Source: Acetoanaerobium sticklandii (lineage in GTDB: Bacteria > Bacillota > Clostridia > Peptostreptococcales > Filifactoraceae). Taken from it: a stretch of DNA of 64,000 nt. The first letter of the stretch is position 1; each line of letters starts with the position of its first letter. The DNA lies in NCBI RefSeq assembly GCF_000196455.1, contig NC_014614.1:1286001-1350000 (forward strand). Reading direction: 5' to 3'. Of this stretch, positions 18,951 to 27,429 are shown piece after piece. Made by a program: the position numbers and the translations under genes. The notes beneath the pieces were generated by a model that ran no database searches, was not told the DNA's origin, and saw only the letters and a program-made list of their open reading frames with translations.

Positions 18951-18979
18951 TTTAAAAAACTATACTTATATGATATAAT
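18951..18979 (+). promoter_or_regulatory. Sigma-A promoter for perR
   Basis: TTTAAA (18951-18956), 17-base spacer, TATAAT (18974-18979), 40 bases before the perR start. I do not see a clear PerR box (TTATAAT-N-ATTATAA) here. Confidence 0.65.
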
Positions 18980-19019
18980 TTTGTAAAGAATTCAAATTTG
19001 GTATGAAAGGAGAATGACA

Positions 19020-19448
19020 ATGAAAATTGAGAATAGTGTTAAAGAAATAAGTCATTTCCTTTCTGAAAAAGGAATCAAACCCTCTTATCAGAGAGTGAAA
19101 ATACTTGAAAGACTTTTAGCTGACAAAAATCATCCTACAGTAAATGATATATACACAGATCTTATTGATGAGATACCTTCGCTATCTAAAACTACAGTAT
19201 ATAATACACTTAATATCTTTGTGGAAAATGATATTGTAAAAAGCTTTAGCGTAGATGGAAATGAAGCAAGGTATGATGTAAATTCACATTCCCATGGACA
19301 TTTTATCTGCCTTTCATGCAAATCGATTTTTGATTTCGAAGTAGATAACTCTGATATTAAGCTAGATAATCTAGAAGGGTTCGAAATTATCCAAAGTGAA
19401 CTAACTGTAAGAGGTATCTGTAAACATTGTGCATCAACCAAATCCTAA
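19020..19448 (+). CDS. perR: Fur-family peroxide-responsive repressor (PerR-like)
   Basis: 142 residues: an N-terminal winged helix (KPSYQRVKILERLL through KTTVYNTLNIF) and a C-terminal dimerisation domain with the structural zinc cysteines CLSC and CKHC. Candidate regulatory metal ligands are the histidine in NHPTVNDIY, the aspartate in EARYDV and HSHGHF, an arrangement closer to PerR than to Fur or Zur. The open frame begins at ATG 19014, but this is one base after AGGAG; the ATG at 19020 has a spacing of 7 and is chosen. PerR represses oxidative-stress genes in anaerobes. It stands alone between the FMN enzyme and argS. Confidence 0.85.
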   Translation: MKIENSVKEISHFLSEKGIKPSYQRVKILERLLADKNHPTVNDIYTDLIDEIPSLSKTTVYNTLNIFVENDIVKSFSVDGNEARYDVNSHSHGHFICLSCKSIFDFEVDNSDIKLDNLEGFEIIQSELTVRGICKHCASTKS

Positions 19449-19477
19449 GGTTCTTGTTCTCAAACTATATAAGTTAT

Positions 19478-19485
19478 GCTATTAT
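19478..19485 (+). promoter_or_regulatory. Possible extended -10 promoter for argS
   Basis: TGCTATTAT (TG plus TATTAT at 19480-19485); a weak TTGTTC at 19454-19459 lies 20 bases upstream. Transcription would start near 19492, immediately before the overlapping hairpins at 19495-19537. Confidence 0.4.
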
Positions 19486-19494
19486 ATATATAAA

Positions 19495-19537
19495 ACGAGA
19501 TTACTCTCGTCTTTTTTACAAGGACGAGAGTTTTTTG
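19495..19537 (+). terminator. Two overlapping, mutually exclusive terminator-like hairpins before argS
   Basis: Hairpin A pairs ACGAGA (19495-19500) with TCTCGT (19505-19510) and is followed by CTTTTTT. Hairpin B pairs CTCTCGTC (19504-19511) with GACGAGAG (19523-19530) and is followed by TTTTTT. The arm 19504-19511 is shared, so the two cannot form together. It may simply be the perR terminator with a degenerate duplicate, or an attenuator in the argS leader. Confidence 0.75.
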
Positions 19538-19564
19538 TATTCTACATAATATTAGGAGGCAGTT

Positions 19565-21265
19565 ATGGATTTTAAAGTTGAAGTAAGTAAAATATTATCA
19601 GAAAAAATATCCGATTTTTCTTATGAAGAAATCCTATCTATGATAGAGATTCCACCAAATGCAGCAATGGGAGATTTTGCATTTCCTTGCTTTAAGTTGG
19701 CTAAAACATACAGGAAATCGCCTAATATTATCGCACAGGAATTAGCGCAAGAATTAAATAGACCTTCATATTTAAAATCAATTGAAAATGCTGGAGGATA
19801 CGTTAATTTTTATGTTGATACTATACTTTTATCTTCTCAAGTAATAAAAGAAGTACTTGAAAAAAAAGAAGATTTTGGAAAGATGGATATCGGAAGTGGG
19901 AAGAATGTAATTGTTGAGTTTTCCTCTCCAAATATAGCTAAACCTTTTCATATCGGTCATATACGTACTACAGTTATTGGAAATTCACTGTATAAATTAT
20001 ATAAATTTTTAGGATATAACACAATTGGAATCAACCATTTAGGTGATTACGGAACTCAGTTTGGTAAACTGATTGTTGCTTACAAAGGATGGGGAAATGA
20101 AGAGGAGGTTAAAAATGCTCCAATTAAGACCTTATTAAAGCTATATATAGAATATCATGAAAAAGCTGAAGCAAATCCACAAATGGAGGATGAAGCAAGA
20201 GAATGGTTTAAAAAATTAGAGGATGGCGATGAAGAAGCTACTCGCCTATGGAAATTTTTTAGAGAGGTTTCTCTAGAAGAATTCTCAAGGGTTTATGATA
20301 TGCTTGGAATTTCATTTGATTCTTATGCTGGCGAAAGTTTTTATTCAGATAAAATGCCAGCAGTTATTGAGCTAATGGAAGAAAAAGGTGTTCTTATAGA
20401 ATCTCAAGGCGCTCATATAGTTGATTTAGAGCCTTATGGAATGCCTCCTGCACTTATTAAAAAAAGAGACGGTTCTACTCTTTATATAACTAGAGATTTA
20501 GCGGCAGCTATATATAGAAAGAAAACTTATGATTTTTATAAAAACATTTATGTTGTAGGCTCTCAGCAAGCTCTTCATTTTAAGCAGTGGATGAAGATAC
20601 TTGATTTAATGGGATTTGAATGGGCGAATGATTGTGAGCACGTTCAGTTTGGAATGGTTGGTCTTGAGGAAGGTACTTTATCAACTAGAAAAGGAAGAGT
20701 TGTTTTTCTTGAAGATGTATTAAATCAAGCTATACAAAAAACTAAGGAAGTTATAATTGAAAAAAATCCTAACTTAGAAGATATTGATAAGGTAGCAAAG
20801 CAAATTGGAGTTGGAGCAGTTGTGTTTCAAGAGCTATCAAACAGCAGAATAAAAGATTATACATTCTCGTGGGAAAGAACACTTAGTTTTGAAGGTGAAA
20901 CTGGACCATATGTTCAGTATACTCATGCTAGAGCTTGCTCTGTTCTTAGAAAAGCAAATTTGAAACCTAGTTCAGAAATAGATTTTTCAATGCTAGGCAA
21001 CAATAATGATGCTATGGAAGTAATTAGAGTACTAGGCAGCTTTAAATCAGTTCTGTTAAGAGCAGCAGATAAAAATGAGCCTCATCATATAACAAGATAT
21101 ATTTTGGATTTAGCTCAGGCCTTTAATAAATTTTACCATGATAATCCAATTTTAGTTGATGATGAAAAAGTAAAAGCAGCTAGATTGGCTATAGTTGAAG
21201 CAGTGAGAATAGGACTTGAGAATTCGCTTAAACTTTTAGGAATGGAAGCGCCGGAGAGAATGTAA
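19565..21265 (+). CDS. argS: Arginyl-tRNA synthetase
   Basis: 566 residues, class I synthetase. An N-terminal Add1 domain (about 1-100) recognises the tRNA D-loop; the catalytic Rossmann fold has the HIGH motif in SSPNIAKPFHIGHIRTT (about 119-135) and a KMSKS-like STRKG loop near 379; the C-terminal DALR helical domain (SYVQYTHARAC region onward) binds the anticodon. AGGAGG precedes the ATG. The next gene starts at the last base of the stop codon, so translation is coupled. Control may act through the hairpins in the leader. Confidence 0.97.
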   Translation: MDFKVEVSKILSEKISDFSYEEILSMIEIPPNAAMGDFAFPCFKLAKTYRKSPNIIAQELAQELNRPSYLKSIENAGGYVNFYVDTILLSSQVIKEVLEKKEDFGKMDIGSGKNVIVEFSSPNIAKPFHIGHIRTTVIGNSLYKLYKFLGYNTIGINHLGDYGTQFGKLIVAYKGWGNEEEVKNAPIKTLLKLYIEYHEKAEANPQMEDEAREWFKKLEDGDEEATRLWKFFREVSLEEFSRVYDMLGISFDSYAGESFYSDKMPAVIELMEEKGVLIESQGAHIVDLEPYGMPPALIKKRDGSTLYITRDLAAAIYRKKTYDFYKNIYVVGSQQALHFKQWMKILDLMGFEWANDCEHVQFGMVGLEEGTLSTRKGRVVFLEDVLNQAIQKTKEVIIEKNPNLEDIDKVAKQIGVGAVVFQELSNSRIKDYTFSWERTLSFEGETGPYVQYTHARACSVLRKANLKPSSEIDFSMLGNNNDAMEVIRVLGSFKSVLLRAADKNEPHHITRYILDLAQAFNKFYHDNPILVDDEKVKAARLAIVEAVRIGLENSLKLLGMEAPERM

Positions 21266-22101
21266 TGCTAATAGTTGACAAAGCTTTTTCAAATATAGTT
21301 ATTTCTATTTTAATTGAATATGAATACAATTATTTGCTAAAGTCTCTGGTTCGTAGTCTTTCATCAGACACATCCACTGTCAGTGTCAAAGTTGATAAGG
21401 CGAGATGGAAAGATGAACTGAATTTAATGAAGTATTACTATGATATAAAGAATAATAGGAGCTTAGCTGTATGCTTAGCTCCTATTATCATAGCAAACAG
21501 AGACATCAATGAAATTTTAAATGAGGCGGTAACTGCATATAATATAATGTACAAGAACTCAAGCTCTACTGCATTATCAATATATGTAATTATATTATAT
21601 ATTCTCAATGAGCAGATAAAACCAAATTTGATTGCTTATCAAAATGATCTGGAGGATTCATCAGAAATTATAGAATTCCAAAGATACAAGATAAATCTGC
21701 TAATGTTAGACGATGACGATAAAATTCTTACTTTTGCTCTTAATAACCTCTATAATTTGGAAGATAAAAGTTTTTATATTAAAGAAAAAGAACTTATTAT
21801 TAGGCTTAGGGATATAGTAAAAGAGAAGCTTACAAATGCTTTAGAGACAATAGAATTTAATTCTAATATAGAGGTATTAAGTGATTATCTCTTGAATCTA
21901 AGGAATATGAAAATTAAAAGAAAAGCTTATGAGGGTAAGATAAATCCACTTGATATCATCCAAATGGAAATTAATAAGGAATATACAATACCACTGATTG
22001 GAAATATAAAAATTATAAAAAAATATTTCAATGAAAATATCTTATTAATTGAAGCTGTTTCAAAATCTGAAAGCTACACTTTTAGATTTAAAAAAGCATA
22101 G
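21265..22101 (+). CDS. Hypothetical protein translationally coupled to argS
   Basis: 278 residues that I do not recognise. The ATG overlaps the argS stop codon (TAATG). The sequence looks mostly helical, soluble and charged, with no signal peptide, and ends in a short beta-rich stretch (IPLIGNIKIIKKYFNENILLIEAVSKSESYTFRFK). No catalytic motif is visible. The tight overlap with argS suggests a common transcript but gives no functional clue. Followed by a strong terminator. Confidence 0.75.
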   Translation: MLIVDKAFSNIVISILIEYEYNYLLKSLVRSLSSDTSTVSVKVDKARWKDELNLMKYYYDIKNNRSLAVCLAPIIIANRDINEILNEAVTAYNIMYKNSSSTALSIYVIILYILNEQIKPNLIAYQNDLEDSSEIIEFQRYKINLLMLDDDDKILTFALNNLYNLEDKSFYIKEKELIIRLRDIVKEKLTNALETIEFNSNIEVLSDYLLNLRNMKIKRKAYEGKINPLDIIQMEINKEYTIPLIGNIKIIKKYFNENILLIEAVSKSESYTFRFKKA

Positions 22102-22106
22102 AAAAA

Positions 22107-22130
22107 AGCCTCTCAAGTGAGAGGCTATAT
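22107..22130. terminator. Bidirectional terminator between convergent genes
   Basis: AGCCTCTC (22107-22114), loop AAGT, GAGAGGCT (22119-22126), with A-rich sequence before and ATATTTT after. It serves the 278-residue gene on the plus strand and the 65-residue gene on the minus strand. Confidence 0.9.
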
Positions 22131-22131
22131 T

Positions 22132-22329
22132 TTATGCACTTAGAATTTTAATCAATTCATCTTGTGTAGGAACTTCTGCTAGTAATCTTAATTCCTCTAA
22201 TAGAGAATCTTTCAATTTGGAAAAATCTTCTATTTTAGTATTCTCGTAAGTATAATCAAGAGCCTGTATTATTATCAGAAGATCTCTTTTGGAAATCTGA
22301 TCTATAGAGATTTTATCAAAATTAATCAT
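22132..22329 (-). CDS. Small hypothetical protein (65 aa)
   Basis: 65 residues, predicted all-helical and acidic (ISKRDLLIIIQALDYTYENTK, then SKLKDSLLEELRLLAEV). Believed real because AAGGAG lies about 10 bases before the ATG and a proper terminator follows. Family not recognised. It lies downstream of the phospholipase-like gene on the same strand and may be co-transcribed with it only by read-through from the other direction being excluded; more likely it has its own promoter. Confidence 0.65.
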   Translation of the reverse strand: MINFDKISIDQISKRDLLIIIQALDYTYENTKIEDFSKLKDSLLEELRLLAEVPTQDELIKILSA

Positions 22330-22411
22330 TTTAAACCCACTCCTTAGCCCATATTCTTAATACAATATATTATACCATAATAAAGAAGGACTAGGGTAAT
22401 AAAAAGAGTTA

Positions 22412-22996
22412 TTAAACTGCAATAAGTTGTGGCTCGTATAAAATAGAGTTTTCTACAATTAGAAGACCAATTGCAGAGGACACATTTATAGAACTAACTA
22501 TATCATTTTCGTAACCTTTAGGTCTATTAACATAGTCGTGATGAAGTTCTTCTATTAGAGCTTTAATTCCATCTTTATCTAAAGTTTTTAAGCTGGGCAA
22601 TGTTATTTTGTCTAATCCCGAAAATTCCTTGAATTTGTAGTGAAGATTTTTTTCATAAATCATGTGCTCTTTTAACTTGTCAGAAAAATAAGTTCTATCG
22701 TGATGTGGCAAGCAGAAGAAATCAGATAAAAAATGTGTGATTACACCTAATCTCACAGAAAAAGCATTTATAGATATTAAATCTTCGTGTAGTCCATCAT
22801 CGATAAGCTTAACAATTTCATCTAAAACAAAATCAAAAGTTGGATTCATATAATGTTTTTTTGATTTTAAACTTGGAGCCACGTCAGGTTTCATATTTCC
22901 GTACTGAAGCATAGGCTTGCTAAGTTTAAAATCTAAGCTGTCTTTTAAATTCTCGTAAATATGATTAGCTATAATTCTATGGGTTGGTATGAACAA
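22412..22996 (-). CDS. Zinc-dependent phospholipase C family protein
   Basis: 194 residues matching the bacterial zinc-dependent phospholipase C / S1-P1-like helical fold: an N-terminal THRIIANHIYENL histidine, HFLSDFFCLPHH (about 104-115), where histidine and aspartate residues bind zinc, and HHDYVNRP near 155. No signal peptide is visible, unlike secreted alpha-toxin-type enzymes, so it is likely cytoplasmic and its substrate is unknown; such short proteins are common and uncharacterised in clostridia. The longest frame starts with GTG at 23005, directly abutting GAAAGGG; TTG at 22996 is 8 bases behind that site and is preferred. Confidence 0.8.
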   Translation of the reverse strand: MFIPTHRIIANHIYENLKDSLDFKLSKPMLQYGNMKPDVAPSLKSKKHYMNPTFDFVLDEIVKLIDDGLHEDLISINAFSVRLGVITHFLSDFFCLPHHDRTYFSDKLKEHMIYEKNLHYKFKEFSGLDKITLPSLKTLDKDGIKALIEELHHDYVNRPKGYENDIVSSINVSSAIGLLIVENSILYEPQLIAV

Positions 22997-23139
22997 AAGA
23001 TACACCCTTTCAAAATATATAAAAAATATAATTAGCAGTTAAATAAAACTTACATATTCCATTTTACAAGATTATTATATAAATTACAATAATTAGTAAT
23101 AAATTAACATAAAATGGATTTTTAAAATAATATTTATAG

Positions 23140-23168
23140 TTGAATAAACTTAATAAAATAGGTAAAAT
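23140..23168 (+). promoter_or_regulatory. Sigma-A promoter for the radical SAM gene
   Basis: TTGAAT (23140-23145), 17-base spacer, TAAAAT (23163-23168), 35 bases before the start codon. Confidence 0.6.
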
Positions 23169-23202
23169 ATGAGTCTAAATCAAAAGAAGATGGTGAGAAA
23201 TT

Positions 23203-25008
23203 ATGAAATTATTATTAACAACCTTAAACTCCAAATATATTCATACATGTCTATCTATAAGGTATTTATACTCTAGTGTAAAAGATACCTGTGATTCATA
23301 TATAAAAGAATATACTATAAATGAAAGCTTGGATAAGATATACGCTGATATTTACGAAAAAAATTACGATATTGTAGGTTTTTCTTGCTATATTTGGAAT
23401 GTTGAGCAGACTCTTAAGCTATGTTCTACACTAAAGGAAGCTAATCCTGACTTAATTATAATACTTGGAGGACCTGAAGTTAGCTTTGATTCACTTAACT
23501 TTATTAATAAGCATTCATATATTGATTATATAATTAAAGGAGAAGGGGAGTTAGTTCTTCCAAAACTTATTGACTCTATTTCTAAATTTAAGAAACATAT
23601 AGAAATAGATGGAGTCGTTTATAAATCAAACGAACTACCACCATATTCAGATTATAGATACAATACACATGAAGATATATATTTTATAGAGAACAAGGAT
23701 ACACCTCCTATAGCTGATCTATCTCAGATAAAAAGCCCATATCTTTATGTGACTGAAGAGGAAATAGAAAATAAAATAGTTTATTTTGAAACTTCAAGAG
23801 GGTGCACATTTAATTGCTCTTATTGCTTATCGTCAACTCTAAAAGGAGTCAGATTTTTTCCTTTAGAAAGTGTAAAGCAGGATTTGAAAAAACTTGTAGT
23901 CTTAAATGCAAAACAGATTAAATTTGTAGATAGAACCTTTAATTCCCATAAAGAAATTACATTAGCTTTAATAAAATTTTTAAAGGAAATCGATAATGGC
24001 AAAATTAATTTTCATTTTGAAATTACAGCTCATATGCTTGATGACGAGTTTATGAAAGAGATTAAAGAAGCACGGTATGGTTTATTTCAATTTGAAATTG
24101 GAGTTCAGTCTACAAATAGTAAAACTATTAAAACTGTAAATAGAATTGATAATTTTGAAAAATTGTCTGTAAGAGTGAATCAAATAAAAAAATATGGTAA
24201 TATCCATCAGCATTTAGATTTAATCGCAGGACTTCCATATGAAAATTTAGAGAGCTTTAAAAAATCCTTTAATGATGTATTTGCGTTACTTCCTGAGGCA
24301 CTTCAACTAGGATTTTTGAAAATGCTCAAGGGTAGTCCTATAAAGAGTCAAGTAGAGTTATTTGATTATAGATATCGCAATTATCCACCTTATGAAGTGA
24401 TTTCAAATAAATTCATTTCAGCAATCGAAATTTTATTTCTTAAAGAAATCGAAGAGATTGTGGACTTGTTTTATAACAGTGGGATGTTTATGCTTAGTAT
24501 AGAATATATTTATATCAATAACTACAATAATAATGGATTTAAATTATTTTCTGATTTACTTGCATATAAAAACGAATATTACCAAAATAAAACCTTATCT
24601 AGAGATGATCTATATAAACTTTTACATGAATTTTATAGTAGGATTTGCTCAGATGAGACAAATAAAATAAAAGAGCTAATTAGATTTGATTATTTAAGAA
24701 TGGGAAGAAATAGAGTTATTCCTTTATTTTTAAGAAATGATTTAAGTAGTATTACAAGAGAAGAAGCTGTAGCTTGGATTTCAAATGATTATATTAAATC
24801 TGAACTTGGTTATCCTAATTCACATCCTATGGAAATAATAAAAAAAATTCATGTTGAGCTATTTGAATTTGATATTATCGACTATATAAAAACCAAAGGG
24901 AATTTGAAAAACCATAAAGCTATAATAGCGTTTAATTATAGTGGAGAGAAAGATTTTATGAATAAAGTAACGTTTACTGGAGGTTTGTATGAACAAATCA
25001 AGAATTGA
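23203..25008 (+). CDS. B12-binding domain radical SAM protein (DUF4080 type)
   Basis: 601 residues. An N-terminal cobalamin-binding-like domain (about 1-130; VGFSCYIWNVEQT, IILGGPEVSFD) lacks the DxHxxG histidine of true base-off B12 proteins. The radical SAM core follows with the cluster motif CTFNCSYC (about 201-208), which binds the 4Fe-4S cluster and S-adenosylmethionine. The C-terminal third (about 360-600) corresponds to the DUF4080 region often found in such clostridial proteins. Function unknown; methylthiolation or a B12-dependent modification is possible. The next gene (TPR protein) starts 20 bases inside its 3' end. Confidence 0.85.
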   Translation: MKLLLTTLNSKYIHTCLSIRYLYSSVKDTCDSYIKEYTINESLDKIYADIYEKNYDIVGFSCYIWNVEQTLKLCSTLKEANPDLIIILGGPEVSFDSLNFINKHSYIDYIIKGEGELVLPKLIDSISKFKKHIEIDGVVYKSNELPPYSDYRYNTHEDIYFIENKDTPPIADLSQIKSPYLYVTEEEIENKIVYFETSRGCTFNCSYCLSSTLKGVRFFPLESVKQDLKKLVVLNAKQIKFVDRTFNSHKEITLALIKFLKEIDNGKINFHFEITAHMLDDEFMKEIKEARYGLFQFEIGVQSTNSKTIKTVNRIDNFEKLSVRVNQIKKYGNIHQHLDLIAGLPYENLESFKKSFNDVFALLPEALQLGFLKMLKGSPIKSQVELFDYRYRNYPPYEVISNKFISAIEILFLKEIEEIVDLFYNSGMFMLSIEYIYINNYNNNGFKLFSDLLAYKNEYYQNKTLSRDDLYKLLHEFYSRICSDETNKIKELIRFDYLRMGRNRVIPLFLRNDLSSITREEAVAWISNDYIKSELGYPNSHPMEIIKKIHVELFEFDIIDYIKTKGNLKNHKAIIAFNYSGEKDFMNKVTFTGGLYEQIKN

Positions 25009-26104
25009 GAAATATTTACTGGAAAAAACAAATAAATTGGTTTTTATAACCTTAGATGATATTATTCTAAAAAAAATTGAAGGAATAAACATTAATAAAA
25101 ATATTGAGGTTCCAGTATTTTCATCTGTACTTATAGACATGGCTAATTCAAAAAAAGAAGGAATTTCTACAATAGATATATTAAGTGCCATGCTTTTCAT
25201 ACAAGGGATAGACCCTTATTTTAAGTACAGTAAAGAATACAAAGCAATAATAACAAAATTATCTTCAAATCCACTTGCTCTAGCTAGTAGCTTAGCTGGA
25301 GATGCATATGAAAAAAGCAATCTAATTGAGAGCTTGATATTTGCAAGAGGGTATCTATCTATGTTTGAACCAGAAATGAACTTATACTTCAACTATGCGC
25401 TGCTATGTAAAGAAATTTCTGAGCAAGCTTTAGAAGATAGCAAAAAGGTGGATTTCAAACTTGAAAGTGAGGATTGCTTTAATGCACTAGTCAAATTATA
25501 TCCGGAATTTTCTAAGCCATATTATTATTTAGCATATTTTGCATTACAGCATGGAGATTTAAGTACCTCAAAAAAATGTTTTGAAAAAGCTATAGAACTT
25601 GGACTCGATGATTCTCTTGAAAACGACTCTAAGGATAATCTAGTCAAAATTAAGACTACAGAAAAAATAAGTCTATCTAGTGAGCTCATTGAAAGTGAAA
25701 AATACGATGAAGCCCTAGCTATTTTAGAAGAAATAGTTGATGAAGATACTTCTTCATATGAAGCATATTTCTATCTAGGCTATATAAATAGATTAAAAGG
25801 AGAGTATGAATCAGCAATAGATTATTTTGAATTTGCATATAAACTTGATACTTCTCAGCCTCAGCTTATTAATGAAATGGCTCTGTGTTTTGCATTTTTG
25901 GGCGATTTCGAGCAGGCCTTGGAGCTTCTTGAGTATGCATTTGAACTAGATTCTGAGAGTATAGAGATATTATGTAATATTTCAATGGTTTATTATAATT
26001 TAGAAAATATTGAAAAAGCTAAATACTATATTAATCTAGCTGAAAATATAGATCCCCATGACGATATTGTTCAGGAATGCATTAAATTGATATATAAGGA
26101 TTAA
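24989..26104 (+). CDS. Tetratricopeptide repeat protein
   Basis: 371 residues. The N-terminal 150 residues are not recognised. TPR units are evident from about 165 to the end: FSKPYYYLAYFALQHGDLSTSKKCFEKAIELG, AYFYLGYINRLKGEYESAIDYFEFAYKLD, INEMALCFAFLGDFEQALELLEYAFELD and one more, each 34 residues with the small/aromatic TPR pattern. No signal peptide or membrane helix, so a cytoplasmic scaffold. It overlaps the radical SAM gene by 20 bases and is likely coupled; GGAGG precedes the ATG. A strong terminator follows. Confidence 0.85.
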   Translation: MNKSRIEKYLLEKTNKLVFITLDDIILKKIEGININKNIEVPVFSSVLIDMANSKKEGISTIDILSAMLFIQGIDPYFKYSKEYKAIITKLSSNPLALASSLAGDAYEKSNLIESLIFARGYLSMFEPEMNLYFNYALLCKEISEQALEDSKKVDFKLESEDCFNALVKLYPEFSKPYYYLAYFALQHGDLSTSKKCFEKAIELGLDDSLENDSKDNLVKIKTTEKISLSSELIESEKYDEALAILEEIVDEDTSSYEAYFYLGYINRLKGEYESAIDYFEFAYKLDTSQPQLINEMALCFAFLGDFEQALELLEYAFELDSESIEILCNISMVYYNLENIEKAKYYINLAENIDPHDDIVQECIKLIYKD

Positions 26105-26113
26105 AAACAATAA

Positions 26114-26163
26114 AAATCTTACTAAGTAGATACTGGATAGTACTACTTAGTAAGATTTTTTTA
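26114..26163 (+). terminator. Terminator after the TPR gene
   Basis: A perfect 16-bp stem (26114-26129 with 26143-26158), 13-base loop, followed by T residues to 26162. Confidence 0.92.
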
Positions 26164-26195
26164 TATTTTCAGAAATGTTTGTATACATTACTTAA

Positions 26196-26229
26196 ACATA
26201 TTGTATATAATTATTACATATTGTATAAT
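26196..26229 (+). promoter_or_regulatory. Promoter of the ptb-vor operon overlapped by direct repeats
   Basis: TTGTAT (26201-26206), 17-base spacer, TATAAT (26224-26229). The 12-mer ACATATTGTATA occurs twice, at 26196-26207 and 26216-26227, so one copy covers each promoter element with a 20-base period; a third partial copy ACATATTG lies at 26247-26254. The repeats could be an operator, or result from chance similarity of the two AT-rich elements. Confidence 0.65.
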
Positions 26230-26277
26230 TTAAAAATAAGGTAAATACATATTGAATTTAAATCAAGGAGGCATGTT

Positions 26278-27189
26278 ATGATAAAACGCTTATCAGAATT
26301 GTTGGAAAACGTTGCCAATAACCCTAAACTAAAACTAGCAGTAGCAGCAGCTGAGGATGAAGATGTACTTGGAGCCTTAAAACAAGCATCTATGGATAAT
26401 ATAGTAGAGCCTATACTAATAGGAGATAAAAAAGCAATAATAGAAATTTGCGAAAAACTAGACTATAAAATAAATCATGATGAAATCATAGAAACTACTT
26501 CTTTAGAGGAAAGCGCAAAAAAAGCTGTTGAGCTAGTTGTTGAAAAAAAAGCTCATTTTCTTATGAAAGGTCTTCTTGATACATCAATTTTATTAAAGGC
26601 TGTTTTAAATAAAGAAACCGGTCTTAGGACAGAAAATTTAATCAGTCACGTTATGCTTTATGATGTTCCTTCATACCATAAATTATTAATTCTTACAGAT
26701 GGAGGAATGAATATAGCTCCTTCAGTAAAAGAAAAAGCCATGATAATTAAAAATGCTCACGAAGTGGCAAAATCCCTAGGTATAGAAACTACAAAAGTGG
26801 CTGTTATTGCGGCTAAAGAAAAACCTAACGAAAAAATGCCAGCAACAATGGATGCCAGAGAACTTCAAGATATGTGCAATAATAATGAATTTGGAGATGG
26901 AATAATTGTAGAAGGACCTCTTGCAGTGGATTTAGCACTTTCAAGTGAAGCTGCAAAAGTGAAGAATTTTAAAAGTGAAATTTCTGGTGATGTAGATATA
27001 ATAGCAGTACCATTTATCGAAGTGGGAAATGCTCTTGGAAAATCACTTACTTATTTAGCCGGAGCAACCTCAGCTGGAATTATTATGGGAGCAAAAGTAC
27101 CTATAGTGCTAGTTTCTAGAGCTGACGATTATGAAACTAAATTGTATTCAATAGCTTTAGGTTCACATATTGCAAGCAAATGTAAATAG
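26278..27189 (+). CDS. ptb: Phosphate butyryltransferase family (acyl-CoA to acyl-phosphate)
   Basis: 303 residues, phosphate acetyl/butyryl-transferase family of the Ptb length. Marks are AVAAAEDEDVLGALK (15-35 region), HFLMKGLLDTSILLKAVLNKETGLRT (about 97-120) and the C-terminal SAGIIMGAKVPIVLVSRADD with the conserved serine/arginine that bind phosphate. It exchanges phosphate for CoA on butyryl- or branched acyl-CoA; an acyl kinase would then yield ATP, but no kinase gene is present in the window. It leads an operon with the four subunits of a 2-oxoacid:ferredoxin oxidoreductase, whose product it probably takes. AGGAGG precedes the ATG. Confidence 0.9.
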   Translation: MIKRLSELLENVANNPKLKLAVAAAEDEDVLGALKQASMDNIVEPILIGDKKAIIEICEKLDYKINHDEIIETTSLEESAKKAVELVVEKKAHFLMKGLLDTSILLKAVLNKETGLRTENLISHVMLYDVPSYHKLLILTDGGMNIAPSVKEKAMIIKNAHEVAKSLGIETTKVAVIAAKEKPNEKMPATMDARELQDMCNNNEFGDGIIVEGPLAVDLALSSEAAKVKNFKSEISGDVDIIAVPFIEVGNALGKSLTYLAGATSAGIIMGAKVPIVLVSRADDYETKLYSIALGSHIASKCK

Positions 27190-27205
27190 AAAAGGAGAGA
27201 TTCCC

Positions 27206-27409
27206 TTGCCAAGAATTAATGTAATTGAGAAATTTTGTAAGAGCTGCGGACTATGTATAGAAGTATGTCCTAAAAAGATAATAGCTATAGGTGACACAGC
27301 AAATGACAAAGGTTATTTTACTGCAGTATGTATTAACCAGGATGAATGTATAGGTTGCGGGCTTTGCGCAACTATTTGCCCTGATGTAGCTATAGAAGTT
27401 TACAAATAG
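27206..27409 (+). CDS. 2-oxoacid:ferredoxin oxidoreductase delta subunit (2x4Fe-4S)
   Basis: 67 residues with two cluster-binding motifs, CKSCGLCIEVCP and CIGCGLCATICP, each C-x2-C-x2-C-x3-C. The open frame starts at 27170 inside ptb, but AAAGGAG at 27191-27197 points to the TTG at 27206 (protein beginning MPRINVIEKF). It carries electrons from the thiamine active site of the alpha/beta subunits to free ferredoxin. First of the four oxidoreductase genes, about 20 bases ahead of the alpha subunit. Confidence 0.9.
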   Translation: MPRINVIEKFCKSCGLCIEVCPKKIIAIGDTANDKGYFTAVCINQDECIGCGLCATICPDVAIEVYK

Positions 27410-27429
27410 AGCCAAAGGAGAGATAAAAT

